From Candidatus Promineifilum breve (GTDB lineage: Bacteria; Chloroflexota; Anaerolineae; Promineifilales; Promineifilaceae), in assembly GCF_900066015.1 (NCBI RefSeq), contig NZ_LN890655.1:2024726-2088725 (forward strand): a stretch of 64,000 nucleotides of DNA. Direction: 5' to 3'. Each line of letters begins with the position of its first letter. The first letter of the stretch is position 1. The notes below the pieces were generated by a model. That model had not been told where the DNA came from, ran no database searches, and saw nothing but the letters and a program-made list of their open reading frames with translations. The translations under genes were made by a program, and so were the position numbers. Positions 42,104-51,254 of the stretch are shown here, one piece after another.

Positions 42104-42205
42104 TGGAACGCGGATGACACGGATTTCACGGATATACGCGGATCAGAAGAGATAGTCCGGTTCTGATCCGTGAGAATCCGTGCCATCCGTGTCATCCGCG
42201 TTCCA
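42104..42205. repeat. ATCCGTG inverted repeat between the two thrS genes
   Basis: Outer arms TGGAACGCGGATGACACGG and its complement, an inner CGGATCAGAA/TTCTGATCCG stem; built from ATCCGTG/ACACGGAT units also seen at 63608-63646. No promoter or T-box is seen in it. Confidence 0.88.
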
Positions 42206-42228
42206 TTCTTTTTAACGGAGTAACGATC

Positions 42229-44073
42229 ATGCAAACAGTGGAAAGCATGGAGCCATACGAACAGTCGGAGCTATACAAGCTGCGGCACACGACGGCCCAC
42301 GTCATGGCCCAGGCCGTGCTGGAGCTGTTTCCGGGGGCGAAGATCGGCATCGGCCCGCCCATCGACGACGGCTTCTATTACGACTTCGACCTGGGCGAGG
42401 ACGACAACGGCCGCCGCCGCACCTTCACCGCCGCCGATCTGGAGCGCATCGAGAAGCGGATGCGCCAGATCCTGGCCGGCAAGCACCCGCTGCGCTATCG
42501 CGTGGTGACGGCCGACGAGGCCCGCGAACTGTTCCAGGATCAACCCTACAAGCTGGAGATCATCGAGGGCTTGCTGCGCGGCGAGTTCAACGAATACGGC
42601 GACGAGGAAGAGGGGCCGGCGGCCGATCTGGTCATCAGCACCTACCGCCATGATACGTTCGAAGACCTGTGCAAGGGGCCGCACGTGGCCCACACCGGTC
42701 TGATCCCGGTCGATGCCTTCCAGTTGATGAGCAGCGCCGCCACCTATTGGCGCGGCGACGAATCGCGGCCGATGCTGCAACGCATCTACGGCACGGCCTG
42801 GTTCAGCAAGAAAGACCTGAAGCGCCACCTGCAACTGCTGGAGGAGGCCAAGAAGCGCGATCACCGCAAGCTGGGGCGCGAACTGGAAATCTACATCATG
42901 GATGAGGAGGTCGGCCCCGGCCTGCCGCTGTGGCTGCCGAACGGCGTCATCCTGCGCGAGGAGCTGGAGAAGCTGGCCTTCGAGCTGGAGGATGCCGGCG
43001 GTTACCAGCGCGTCGCCACGCCCCACATCGCCAAGGAAGAACTGTACTTGCGCAGCGGCCATCTGCCCTATTACACCGAGTCGATGTACCCGCCGATGGA
43101 ACGCGAGGACATTCGCTACTACCTGAAGCCGATGAACTGCCCGTTCCACCACAAGATCTATGCCAGCAAGCCGCGCAGCTACCGCGATTTGCCGCTGCGC
43201 CTGGCCGAGTTTGGCATGGTTTACCGCTACGAGCAGAGCGGCGAACTGTTCGGCCTGATGCGCGTGCGGGGCGCCGAGCAGAACGACGCCCACATCTACT
43301 GCGCCGAGGATCAGGTGGAGGCCGAGTTCATGGCCGTCATCGATCTCTACCGTTATTACTTTGAGCTATTCGGCATCGACCGCTACGTGATGCGCCTGAG
43401 CCTGCACGAGAAGCGCGAACTGGGCATCAAGTACGCCGACGACGAGGCGGCCTGGCTGAAGACCGAGGACATCGTGCGGCAGGTGATGAAGGCCTCGGGC
43501 GTGCCCTTCGAGGAGGCGCGGGGCGAGGCGGCGTTCTATGGCCCCAAGATCGACGTGCAGGCCTGGAGCGTCATCGGCCGCGAGTTCTCGCTGGCCACCA
43601 ATCAGGTGGACTTTGTGCAGCCGGCGCGTTTCGGGCTGACCTTTACCAACCGCGACGGCCAGCCGGAGATGCCCTATTGCATCCACCGCGCGCCGCTGGG
43701 GGCGCACGAGCGCTACATCGGCTTCCTGATCGAGCATTACGGCGGCAACTTCCCGGTCTGGCTGGCCCCGGAGCAGGCGCGCGTCATCCCCATCACCGAC
43801 GCCCACCACGAGTACGCCCGGCAAGTGGCGGCGCGGCTGCACGAAGCCGGCATCCGCGTGCGGGCCGATCTGGGCAACGACCGCATGGGCAACAAGATTC
43901 GCGCCGCGCAAGGGATGAAAGTGCCCTACATGCTCATCGTCGGCGACCAGGAAGCGGCGGCCGAGACGCTGGCCGTGCGCTATCGCGATGGGGAGCAGCG
44001 GAATGATATGGGGTTGGGGGAGTTTGTTGCCCACGTTGGTAAGCGTATTCGGACCCGGTCGCCGGAGTTATAA
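42229..44073 (+). CDS. thrS: Threonyl-tRNA synthetase, second tandem copy
   Basis: A 614-residue protein, also without TGS. Editing site intact: His20/His24 (RHTTAHV) and Cys148/His152 (DLCKGPH). Catalytic core: LKPMNCPFHH, RYEQSGELFGLMRVRGAEQN then DAHIY, and CIHRAPLGAHERY. It differs from copy 1 in motif 2, with RGAEQND where most enzymes have RGFTQDD. GGAG precedes the start by 8 nt. Divergence across the whole length suggests old duplication or transfer, not recent duplication. Inference: a resistant or condition-specific isozyme, or one with altered editing. Confidence 0.94.
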   Translation: MQTVESMEPYEQSELYKLRHTTAHVMAQAVLELFPGAKIGIGPPIDDGFYYDFDLGEDDNGRRRTFTAADLERIEKRMRQILAGKHPLRYRVVTADEARELFQDQPYKLEIIEGLLRGEFNEYGDEEEGPAADLVISTYRHDTFEDLCKGPHVAHTGLIPVDAFQLMSSAATYWRGDESRPMLQRIYGTAWFSKKDLKRHLQLLEEAKKRDHRKLGRELEIYIMDEEVGPGLPLWLPNGVILREELEKLAFELEDAGGYQRVATPHIAKEELYLRSGHLPYYTESMYPPMEREDIRYYLKPMNCPFHHKIYASKPRSYRDLPLRLAEFGMVYRYEQSGELFGLMRVRGAEQNDAHIYCAEDQVEAEFMAVIDLYRYYFELFGIDRYVMRLSLHEKRELGIKYADDEAAWLKTEDIVRQVMKASGVPFEEARGEAAFYGPKIDVQAWSVIGREFSLATNQVDFVQPARFGLTFTNRDGQPEMPYCIHRAPLGAHERYIGFLIEHYGGNFPVWLAPEQARVIPITDAHHEYARQVAARLHEAGIRVRADLGNDRMGNKIRAAQGMKVPYMLIVGDQEAAAETLAVRYRDGEQRNDMGLGEFVAHVGKRIRTRSPEL

Positions 44074-44078
44074 TACCT

Positions 44079-44112
44079 AGACCTGACAGGTGGGCAGCCA
44101 CCTGTCAGGTCT
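44079..44112. repeat. Perfect palindrome after second thrS
   Basis: AGACCTGACAGGTGG and CCACCTGTCAGGTCT around a 4-nt loop, without a T tract. It may be another dispersed element and could slow transcription. Confidence 0.8.
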
Positions 44113-44135
44113 GAACGAATATTGAGTAGAACGCT

Positions 44136-44345
44136 ATGAAACCTGAATACGATTTCAGCAAGGGTGAGCGCGGCAAGTGCTATAAACCTGATGCCGTGCT
44201 CCACATACCCGTCACTCAGGATGAAATTAGCAAAACGGAGTGGCTACAGGCGGCGGCCGGCAACCCGGCTTTCGATTTCTTGAAGGACGACGATGAGGAT
44301 ATTTATTCAGTAGACGATGGTAAGCCATTTTGTGACGAAAAGTAA
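44136..44345 (+). CDS. Small hypothetical protein with EYDFSKGERGK motif
   Basis: A 69-residue acidic protein. The N-terminus KPEYDFSKGERGKCYKPDA matches a motif frequent in short proteins encoded next to toxin-like genes; then comes VLHIPVTQDE and an acidic C-terminus (LKDDDEDIYSVDDGKPF). No toxin-like partner is beside it here. Only a weak ribosome-binding site (TTGAG). A solitary antitoxin relic is possible but not shown. Confidence 0.6.
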   Translation: MKPEYDFSKGERGKCYKPDAVLHIPVTQDEISKTEWLQAAAGNPAFDFLKDDDEDIYSVDDGKPFCDEK

Positions 44346-44384
44346 GGGCGTCGTCGTTCTATTCCATCCCTGAAAACAAAACGA

Positions 44385-44417
44385 AAAGGGCGCGTAGCTG
44401 CCAACTACGCGCCCTTT
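44385..44417 (-). terminator. Intrinsic terminator of secreted helical protein gene
   Basis: Stem AAAGGGCGCGTAG / CTACGCGCCCTTT; on the reverse strand it is followed by TCGTTTTGTTTTC. Confidence 0.8.
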
Positions 44418-44481
44418 CCCAGGAGAAGAGGAGAACCGTCGGGCGGGCCGCCTTGCCGGAGCGACCCGCCCCATGTCACCG

Positions 44482-45276
44482 CTAAGCGTCCAAAGACGTG
44501 TCGGTCGTCGTATCAGGGGTGGTTTCCGGCGTGGTCTCCGGCAGGGTGTCCAGACTAGAGCCGCCACGCCCACCGCGCCCACCGCCATGCCCACCCCGCC
44601 CGCCGTGCCCACCGAACCCAAAGTCGAAGGTCTGGGTCTCCAGTTGGGCCAGTAGCGCGTCGGCCTGGGCCTGGGTGATGTCACCCGCGGCCACGGCCTC
44701 GGCCAGGGCTTCGGCGTAGGCCGCCCGCACGGTCGCGTTTAGGGCGTCCGTGTCCAGGTAGCTCTGCGCCGCCTTGCGGGCCAGCAGCAGATCGGCCTGT
44801 TCCTGGGTCAGCGTGCCGGCCTCGACCGCCGCGGCGACCATCGTCTGGTAGGCCGTCAGTTCGGCCGCGTTTAGCTCGTCGACGGTGATGCCCAGAGCGG
44901 CGGCCAGGAATTCATCCTTGTCGTAGCCGTACTGGCTGCTGTGATGCAGACGGCTGCCGTCGGTCTTCATCGTCTCGCCTTCCTCGGCGGTCAGGTGGCC
45001 GTCGGCCACCGCCTGATCGATGAGGGCGATGCGGGCCGCTTCCTGGGCCGCGTCCAGTTCATCGACGGTGATGCCCAGAGCCGCGGCCAACGCTTCGTCA
45101 TCGACCCCCAGGCGACTGCCGCCGCGCGAGGGAACGACGGTGGTCGATTCGGGAATCACTTCCTCGGTCGACTCGGCCGGCGTGTCGGTTTGCGCGAAGC
45201 TGACGGCGGCGCTGCCCAGCAGGCCGGTGATCATCAACGCGCTCAAACCCAAAACTGCTAACTTTTTCCGCAACAT
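44482..45276 (-). CDS. Secreted helical repeat protein with Gly-rich tail
   Basis: A 264-residue protein starting MLRKKLAVLG; AAGGAG lies 8 nt before this ATG, against 2 nt before the next upstream ATG. Signal peptide (GLSALMITGLLGSAAVSFAQ). Two similar helical units carry LAAALGITVDELDAAQEAA and LAAALGITVDELNAAELTA, each followed by LTxEEx/LTQEQAD. A third TQAQAD segment precedes a Gly/His/Arg-rich stretch (HGGRGGHGGGRGG) and a Thr/Pro end. The pattern resembles DUF2680-like secreted proteins. Role unknown; the His/Gly tail could bind metal (inference). Confidence 0.75.
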   Translation of the reverse strand: MLRKKLAVLGLSALMITGLLGSAAVSFAQTDTPAESTEEVIPESTTVVPSRGGSRLGVDDEALAAALGITVDELDAAQEAARIALIDQAVADGHLTAEEGETMKTDGSRLHHSSQYGYDKDEFLAAALGITVDELNAAELTAYQTMVAAAVEAGTLTQEQADLLLARKAAQSYLDTDALNATVRAAYAEALAEAVAAGDITQAQADALLAQLETQTFDFGFGGHGGRGGHGGGRGGRGGSSLDTLPETTPETTPDTTTDTSLDA

Positions 45277-45489
45277 ATTCATATCTCCTTCGTTGTGTGC
45301 GCCCTTCTTGGAGGCGCTGGTTGTTTGCTTCACTGTCATCATCATAGCCGCCGAATGTTCAGGAACTTTGAGGATGTTGTTGGGAAGATGTTGGCGAATG
45401 CGAAGAAGAAGATGAGTTAGCCGGGTCTGCTATAATGGAATCGGCAGCGAAAATGCTGGCCGCCACAGGGAGCTATCTGGAGAAAACTC

Positions 45490-46560
45490 ATGGACCCCAT
45501 CAATATTTACGAATACGAAGCCATCGCCCAGGCCAAGCTGACGCCCATGGCCTACGACTATTACGCCAGCGGGGCGCACGACGAGATCACCCTGCACGAG
45601 AACCACGCCGCCTACGACCGCCTGCGGCTGCGCTATCGCGTACTGCGCGACATCAGCCGGCGCAGCACGGCCACGACCGTCCTGGGGCACGCGCTCAATA
45701 TGCCGGTCATCGTCGCCCCCACCGCCTTCCACAAGCTGGCCCAGCCCGAGGGGGAGATCGCCACGGTACGGGCGGCGGGCGCGGCGGGCACGCTGATGAT
45801 CCTCAGCACCCTCTCGACCACCTCCATCGAGGACGTGCTGGCCGCGGCCACCGGGCCGGTGTGGTTCCAGCTATACGTGTACAAGGATCGCGAGGCGACG
45901 AAGGGCCTTGTGCAGCGGGCCGAGGCCGCCGGCTGTTCGGCGCTGGTGCTAACGGTGGACGCCCAAATCTGGGGCCGCCGCGAGCGCGACGTGCGCAACC
46001 GCTTCCAGTTGCCGCCGGGGCTGTCGGTCAAGAACCTGATGCCCGCCGGGCAGGAAGAGTTCCCGCAGACGATGAAGGATTCCGGCCTGGCGGCCTACGT
46101 CGCCTCGCTGTTCGATCAGACCCTTTCCTGGCAAGACGTGGCGTGGCTCTGCTCGCTGACCAAACTGCCGGTGCTGCTGAAGGGCATCGTCCACCCCGAC
46201 GATGCCCGGCTGGCCGTGGAGCACGGCGCGGCGGGGGTCATCGTCAGCAACCACGGCGGCCGGCAACTGGACACCGCCCCGGCGACTATCGAGGCCCTGC
46301 CCGACATCGTGGCCGCGGTTGATGGCCGCATCGAAGTGCTCATCGACGGCGGCATCCGGCGCGGCACCGACGTGGTGAAGGCGCTGGCCCTGGGGGCGCG
46401 GGCGGTGGCCGTGGGGCGGCCGGTGCTGTGGGGGCTGGCCGCCGGCGGGCAGCGCGGCGTGGAGCGGGTGCTGGAGCTGCTGCGCTTCGAGGTGGATCTG
46501 GCGATGGGATTGTGCGGCGCGGCCAACGTTAGCGAAATCGGCCGCGACCTGCTCATGTAG
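45490..46560 (+). CDS. FMN-dependent alpha-hydroxy-acid oxidase/dehydrogenase
   Basis: A 356-residue protein, full length for the family (lactate or glycolate oxidase). Signatures: AYDYYASGAHDEITLHENH, MPVIVAPTAFHKLA, WFQLYVYKDRE, the catalytic His in VSNHGGRQLD, and IEVLIDGGIRRGTDVVKALA for FMN phosphate binding. GGAG precedes the start. Oxidises L-2-hydroxy acids to 2-oxo acids using FMN. Cytoplasmic. The exact substrate (lactate, glycolate or other) cannot be told. Confidence 0.94.
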   Translation: MDPINIYEYEAIAQAKLTPMAYDYYASGAHDEITLHENHAAYDRLRLRYRVLRDISRRSTATTVLGHALNMPVIVAPTAFHKLAQPEGEIATVRAAGAAGTLMILSTLSTTSIEDVLAAATGPVWFQLYVYKDREATKGLVQRAEAAGCSALVLTVDAQIWGRRERDVRNRFQLPPGLSVKNLMPAGQEEFPQTMKDSGLAAYVASLFDQTLSWQDVAWLCSLTKLPVLLKGIVHPDDARLAVEHGAAGVIVSNHGGRQLDTAPATIEALPDIVAAVDGRIEVLIDGGIRRGTDVVKALALGARAVAVGRPVLWGLAAGGQRGVERVLELLRFEVDLAMGLCGAANVSEIGRDLLM

Positions 46561-46590
46561 CCAGTTCAGTGTAGCGGAAGGATTTTGAAT

Positions 46591-46668
46591 TTCGTAGTCA
46601 GCAACTTTAGTTGCGTTCTTAAGAGACGGCTCTTGTCGTCCGACGGCGCTAAAGCGCCTGACTACGAA
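46591..46668. repeat. Inverted repeat with TTCGTAGTCAG arms
   Basis: TTCGTAGTCAG and CTGACTACGAA enclose GCAACTTTAGTTGC and GGCGCTAAAGCGCC hairpins and a GAGACGGCTC segment: a composite element in the 226-bp gap before the PBP gene. No clear promoter seen in the gap. Confidence 0.8.
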
Positions 46669-46786
46669 CAAAGTGCGATTATTTAAGTTACGGTGTACTA
46701 ATTGGATTAGCTAAACATAATATCCTTCTCTCCATATAACCTAACCCGGCTATAATGAAGCGGCGACAGGCACAACGATGTAACCT

Positions 46787-49006
46787 ATGAAATCTAAACT
46801 CGGCTTGCTGCTTCTCATCCTACTTTTGACCCTGGGCGCGACCGCCTGCGGGGCCACGGCCGCCCTGCGTGATTCGCGCGTCGATGCCCCGCCCACCGCC
46901 GCGCCGACGGCCAACCCGACCGAGGCCCCCATCGACGAAGACCCGGCCGGCTATGCCCGCGCCTTCTATCGCGCCAGGGAAGCCGGCGACTATCTGGGCA
47001 TGTATAGCCTGCTGACGCCCAGCAGCCAGGGGTTGGTCGATAGCGCCTCCTTCATCCAGCGCTACGAGGAGACGATGCACACGGCGGCTATCAGCGCCGT
47101 CGGTGCGCAATTTCTGGCCGCCCTGCGCGAGGGGGACACGGCCGAATTCGGCGTGCGCGTCACGCTGACGTCCGACATCGTGGGCGATCTGGTGCGCGAC
47201 CACACCGCCCGGCTGGGCTATGAGGGTGGGCGCTGGGGCATCGTCTGGGACGAGGGGCTGATCCTGCCCGAGCTGGCCGGCGGCAACCGGCTGACGCTGG
47301 AGTCGCGCATCCCGTCGCGCGGCAACATCTACGACCGGGACGGCAAGGCGGTGGCCTATCAGGGCAGCGCCTACGAACTGGGCGTCGTCCCCGGCCAGAT
47401 CGAGGACGAGCCGGGCCTGCTGGCCGCGCTGAGCGAGGCGCTGGGCCTGCCGCCGGAGGAGATCGCCGAGAAGTACGCCACCGCCCTGCCCGACTGGTAC
47501 GTGCCCGTCGGCGTGGTGGCCGAGGAGGAGTTGCAGCAATACGCCCTGGCGCTGGAGCCGTATCTCGACCACGGCCTGGCGACGCCCAAGCGGCGGCCGA
47601 TGCGTCTCTACTCGGATACGGACTCGGCCGCCCACGTCATCGGCTACATGGGTTCCATCCCGCCCGACCAGGTGGCCGACTACCAGGCCCGCGGTTACAG
47701 CGGCGACGAGATGGTCGGCATCGCCGGGCTGGAGGCGTGGGGCGAGGAGTATCTGAACGGCGAGCGCGGCGGCATCCTGAGCGTCGTCGATCCGGCCGGG
47801 CAGGTCATCGAAGTGCTGGCCGACCGCGAGCCGCAGCCGGCGCGCAGCGTCTATACCACGCTCGATCTGGCGTTTCAGGCCGCCGTGGAGCAGGCCCTGG
47901 CCGACGCCATCGCCACCCACCCGGCGGCCAACTACGGCGCGGTGGCCGTGCTCGATCCCAACAGCGGCGCGGTGCGCGCCCTGGCGACCTATCCGACCTA
48001 CGACCCCCAGGCGTTCGACCCGCTGCGGGCCGATTCGGCGGCGGCCGTCGGCGCGCTGCTGAACGACCCTAACCAGCCATTGCTGAACCGGGCCACGCAG
48101 GGCGCGTACCCGGCCGGCTCGACGTTCAAGCTGGTCACCTTCGCCGCGGCGCTCAATAGCGGCGTCTACGATGCCGATTCGCGCTACAGCAGCACCGGCT
48201 CATGGAACCGGCTGGGGGATGAGTTCATCAAGTACGACTGGCTGACCGGCGGCCACGGCACGGTCAGTTTGCGCACGGCGCTAACCGTGTCGTGCAACTC
48301 CTGCTTCTACGACGTGGGCTATACCATCGATGGCATCGACAACACCCTGCTGCCGCGCATCGCCACGGCGTTCGGGCTGGGGCAGCCGACGGGCATCCAG
48401 GGCATCGCCGAATCGGCCGGGCTGATCCCCGATCCGGAGTGGAAGATCAACAACATCGGCGAGGGCTGGGCCACCGGCGACGCAGTCAACATGGCGATCG
48501 GCCAGGGGTACGTGCAGGTGACGCCGCTGCAAATGGCGAATATTGCCGCGGCCATTGCCAACGGCGGCACGCTCTACCGGCCGACGCTGGTCGACCGCCT
48601 GGGCGCGGCCGGCGACGCGCCGGAGGAAGCGCCGCCGCCGGTGGTCAACGGCACGCTGCCGCTGTCGGCCGAGCAGATCGCCACCGTGCGCGAGAGTCTG
48701 TGGAACGTGACCCACGCCGCCAACGGCACGGCCACCCATCGCTTTGGCGGCCTGCTCGTACCTGTGGCGGGCAAGACGGGCACGGCCGAAGCGCCGCCCG
48801 GCCTGCCCCACGCCTGGTTCGTGGGCTATGCGCCGGCCGAGCCGTTCACTGCGCCCGACGGCCGCATGGTCGAAGCGCCGGAACTGGCGATTGCCGTGGT
48901 GCTAGAGAACGCCGGCGAGGGGTCGGAGGTAGCCGCGCCGCTGTTCCGGCGGGTGGTGGAGTTGTATTATGGAATTGAGGTGACGCCGTTTCCGTGGGGC
49001 GGTTAG
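46787..49006 (+). CDS. Class B penicillin-binding protein (peptidoglycan transpeptidase)
   Basis: A 739-residue protein with a lipoprotein-like signal (LLLILLLTLGATACGA), an Ala/Pro/Thr linker, an NTF2-like MecA_N domain (about 50-150; YARAFYRAREAGDYLGMYSL), a PBP dimer domain (SRIPSRGNIYDRDGKAVAYQ, about 175-340) and a transpeptidase domain. Active-site motifs: Ser445-x-x-Lys448 in AGSTFK, Ser502-x-Asn504 in VSCNSC, and Lys663-Thr-Gly in GKTGTAE. Cross-links wall peptides. The domain order is that of PBP2a/PBP3-like proteins, which may affect beta-lactam affinity. A cell wall is therefore likely in this organism. Confidence 0.95.
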   Translation: MKSKLGLLLLILLLTLGATACGATAALRDSRVDAPPTAAPTANPTEAPIDEDPAGYARAFYRAREAGDYLGMYSLLTPSSQGLVDSASFIQRYEETMHTAAISAVGAQFLAALREGDTAEFGVRVTLTSDIVGDLVRDHTARLGYEGGRWGIVWDEGLILPELAGGNRLTLESRIPSRGNIYDRDGKAVAYQGSAYELGVVPGQIEDEPGLLAALSEALGLPPEEIAEKYATALPDWYVPVGVVAEEELQQYALALEPYLDHGLATPKRRPMRLYSDTDSAAHVIGYMGSIPPDQVADYQARGYSGDEMVGIAGLEAWGEEYLNGERGGILSVVDPAGQVIEVLADREPQPARSVYTTLDLAFQAAVEQALADAIATHPAANYGAVAVLDPNSGAVRALATYPTYDPQAFDPLRADSAAAVGALLNDPNQPLLNRATQGAYPAGSTFKLVTFAAALNSGVYDADSRYSSTGSWNRLGDEFIKYDWLTGGHGTVSLRTALTVSCNSCFYDVGYTIDGIDNTLLPRIATAFGLGQPTGIQGIAESAGLIPDPEWKINNIGEGWATGDAVNMAIGQGYVQVTPLQMANIAAAIANGGTLYRPTLVDRLGAAGDAPEEAPPPVVNGTLPLSAEQIATVRESLWNVTHAANGTATHRFGGLLVPVAGKTGTAEAPPGLPHAWFVGYAPAEPFTAPDGRMVEAPELAIAVVLENAGEGSEVAAPLFRRVVELYYGIEVTPFPWGG

Positions 49007-49128
49007 GCGGCCATAGTCGGGCGGCAACATTGCACTGTTTGTGACACGTTGCGTCGTGACAAGGGGCCAACATTTGGCTACTCTATCCTCCTTCATCGTT
49101 TACAACGTGACACAGGAGGGGAAAGCCG

Positions 49129-50430
49129 ATGTTGCTTCGCAAATCCCACGCAGTCCTCAGTCTAGGACTGAGCCTTCTTGTCTGCCTCCTGGCGGCCGCA
49201 TTCGCAACCGGGCCGGCGCTCGGTTCAACCGGCGCTGTGGGCCTCATTGCCTATGAACGCGGCAATGAGATACGGCTGGTCAACTCCGACGGCAGCAACG
49301 ACCGGCGCTTGTGGCAAGAGCCGCTACCGGCCCCCAACTTCAAGGGCGTCCGCGGCCTGCAATGGCGGCCGGACGGCGGCGCGCTGACCTTCGCTTCCGA
49401 TTACCAACAGCTTTGCTCCGTCTACGATGGCGATATCTTTACCATCAACGCCGACGGCAGCGGGCTGAAACGCCTCACCAACTCGCCCGCCTGCGCCGGT
49501 TTGGCCGGTTTCCCCAAGGGAACGGTGCGGGTCGAGGTGGAAAATCAGACCACTGAATCTGAATTCCTCATCTACGTAGAGGGCGCGCCGACGGCCGAGG
49601 TTATCAACATCGCCCCCGGCGCGGCCGTTGCCATTACCTTCCCCAATGTTGCCGATCTGGGCAGCATCCAGCAACAAATCGTCCTCATCAACGGCCATTT
49701 CCGCTGGTACGATGCGGCCGTATTCGTCGACGTCCAGGCGGGCCAGACCGCCGAGGCGTCCACGCGCCTGATCCTCACCGGCAGCAACGCCTATCGGGAT
49801 ATGGGCGCGACGTACCCGGCCTGGCATCGCAGCGGCGGGCAGGTCGGCTTCATTTTTTACGATGGGATTCTGCTGAAGATCGCCGCCAACCCGCCTGTCT
49901 CCGGCGACGATGCGTTGCTGCTGGCGCCCGGCGCCGGCGCTATTGCCACCTCATTGAGTTGGTCACCCATTGACGATTCCGTCCTTTACACCGGCATTGA
50001 TTCCATATTCATCGTGCAGCCCGGCGCCCCTAACCCGGGCACGCCGCTCATTGACAAAGGCGGAAGCCAGTTATGGCTTGGTCTCGATTGGTTACCCGAC
50101 GGCTCCGGCTTCGTTTTCTCGGCCACCGGCGGACCGATCGGCCAGGAAAACAGCAATATCTACCGCTACACGTTCGCCGACGAGGAACTGGTAGTCCTCA
50201 CCGACTTCGAGGATGAATACGCCGGCGCGCTGAGCGTGTCGCCCAATGGCCGGGAGGTTGCATTTGAATATGCCGATGACGCCGGCGACCCATCCCAACT
50301 GTGGATCGTCGGCATCGACGGCGCGAATCCGCATCCGATCGGCATTCAGGGCGAATCGCCCGACTGGAAGCCGGGCACGGGCATCGACTTCACGAACTGG
50401 GCGCTATTGCCGATGATCGTCGATCGTTGA
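49129..50430 (+). CDS. Secreted TolB-like beta-propeller protein with DUF4397-like insert
   Basis: A 433-residue protein; AGGAGGGG precedes the ATG. Signal peptide (LSLGLSLLVCLLAAAFATG). Propeller blades have the WD40-like PD40 pattern (IAYERGNEIRLVNSDGSNDR, GLQWRPDGGALTFASDY, DIFTINADGSGLKRLT, later LGLDWLPDGSGFVFSA and LSVSPNGREVAFEY). Residues about 125-225 (VRVEVENQTTESEFLIYVEG, APGAAVAITFP) look like a DUF4397-type beta-sandwich inserted between blades. Extracellular; binding partner unknown. Confidence 0.85.
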   Translation: MLLRKSHAVLSLGLSLLVCLLAAAFATGPALGSTGAVGLIAYERGNEIRLVNSDGSNDRRLWQEPLPAPNFKGVRGLQWRPDGGALTFASDYQQLCSVYDGDIFTINADGSGLKRLTNSPACAGLAGFPKGTVRVEVENQTTESEFLIYVEGAPTAEVINIAPGAAVAITFPNVADLGSIQQQIVLINGHFRWYDAAVFVDVQAGQTAEASTRLILTGSNAYRDMGATYPAWHRSGGQVGFIFYDGILLKIAANPPVSGDDALLLAPGAGAIATSLSWSPIDDSVLYTGIDSIFIVQPGAPNPGTPLIDKGGSQLWLGLDWLPDGSGFVFSATGGPIGQENSNIYRYTFADEELVVLTDFEDEYAGALSVSPNGREVAFEYADDAGDPSQLWIVGIDGANPHPIGIQGESPDWKPGTGIDFTNWALLPMIVDR

Positions 50431-50440
50431 GGCGACCTCT

Positions 50441-50887
50441 TCACTCCAGGCCGGCCGTCACAATCGCTCTTAATCGCTCGATCATCTCGCTCGGCGAAAC
50501 GATGCTCAGGCTGGACAGAGATGCCACTTGTGGCGTAAAGTCGCGGCTGTTTAGGGTCACCAGATAGTTAACGCCCGCACGAATGGCCGCTTCCAATATC
50601 GGCGCGTCTTTGGCCTCGATGTGGGCCAGCCAACGCTCGAAAGCTTCCTCGGCCGGATCATCCACAATCTCCGGGGCAATATGCCCTAGCAGTTCGGTCA
50701 TAAGAGGGAGAGCCTGAGGCAGTTTGTTCCGCAAATTGCGCTCTACTTCGTCCAGCACCTGGCGCGAGACGACCATGCGAAACATGCCCGCCTCGGCCAG
50801 CATCATCAGCGCCCGGCTGGCCCCGCCGCGCGACATGCTCCCGGCGATGATGACGTTAGCGTCAAAGAAGAGGCGACTGGTCGTCAT
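50441..50887 (-). CDS. PIN-domain ribonuclease toxin
   Basis: A 148-residue protein. PIN active-site acids are visible: Asp9 in RLFFDANVII, Glu near VLDEVERNL, Asp in IEAKDAPILEAA and Asp in VTLNSRDF. Its ATG overlaps the stop of the AbrB-type gene as ATGA. Known: PIN toxins of VapC type cut RNA, often tRNA. The upstream partner should neutralise it. Confidence 0.87.
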   Translation of the reverse strand: MTTSRLFFDANVIIAGSMSRGGASRALMMLAEAGMFRMVVSRQVLDEVERNLRNKLPQALPLMTELLGHIAPEIVDDPAEEAFERWLAHIEAKDAPILEAAIRAGVNYLVTLNSRDFTPQVASLSSLSIVSPSEMIERLRAIVTAGLE

Positions 50888-51180
50888 TCCGCGTTGCCGG
50901 CGCTATATCGCTCGCGATAGATGTCCTCGCGGATGCGTGGCAGGTCGGCCAGGATGTCGGCCATTGTCAGTTCGCCGGCGTCCAGTATGTCGGCCAGGCG
51001 GTCGATTAGCTCGGCCGAACGCAGCGCGCGTGGCACTAACACGAGGGTCTCGCCAATCGGCATAACAGTGAATGTGTCACCATCTTCAATGGCTAGGGAC
51101 TCGCGCAACTTGCGAGGCAGCGTTAGCTGGCCGCGCTGACGAATCTGAATATGGTAGGGCCTGACATCATCGTAAAGCAT
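50884..51180 (-). CDS. AbrB/MazE-type antitoxin
   Basis: A 98-residue protein. Residues about 8-50 (HIQIRQRGQLTLPRKLRESL, DGDTFTVMPIGETLVLVPR) form an AbrB-type swapped-hairpin DNA-binding domain. The acidic, helical C-terminus (LADILADLPRIREDIYRER) probably binds the PIN toxin. Promoter at 51227-51254 with a 15-bp palindrome downstream of it at 51202-51216, the likely autoregulatory operator. Confidence 0.87.
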   Translation of the reverse strand: MLYDDVRPYHIQIRQRGQLTLPRKLRESLAIEDGDTFTVMPIGETLVLVPRALRSAELIDRLADILDAGELTMADILADLPRIREDIYRERYSAGNAE

Positions 51181-51201
51181 AAATTTCCTGCAATTCTTAT
51201 T

Positions 51202-51216
51202 TTCTGAAATTCAGAA
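51202..51216. promoter_or_regulatory. Candidate antitoxin operator
   Basis: TTCTGAAATTCAGAA is a perfect palindrome lying between the -10 box (51227-51232) and the antitoxin start (51180), where a repressor would block transcription. Confidence 0.6.
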
Positions 51217-51226
51217 TATTTATGGC

Positions 51227-51254
51227 ATTATATGGGTTTGCATCCCTCCGTCAA
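51227..51254 (-). promoter_or_regulatory. Promoter of AbrB-PIN operon
   Basis: Reverse strand: TTGACG (51249-51254), 16-bp spacer, TATAAT (51227-51232). Confidence 0.75.

Noticed and set aside
44482-44560. LPETT near the C-terminus of the secreted helical protein as a sortase signal
   Set aside because: No hydrophobic helix or basic tail follows; the sequence continues as Thr/Asp-rich to the end.
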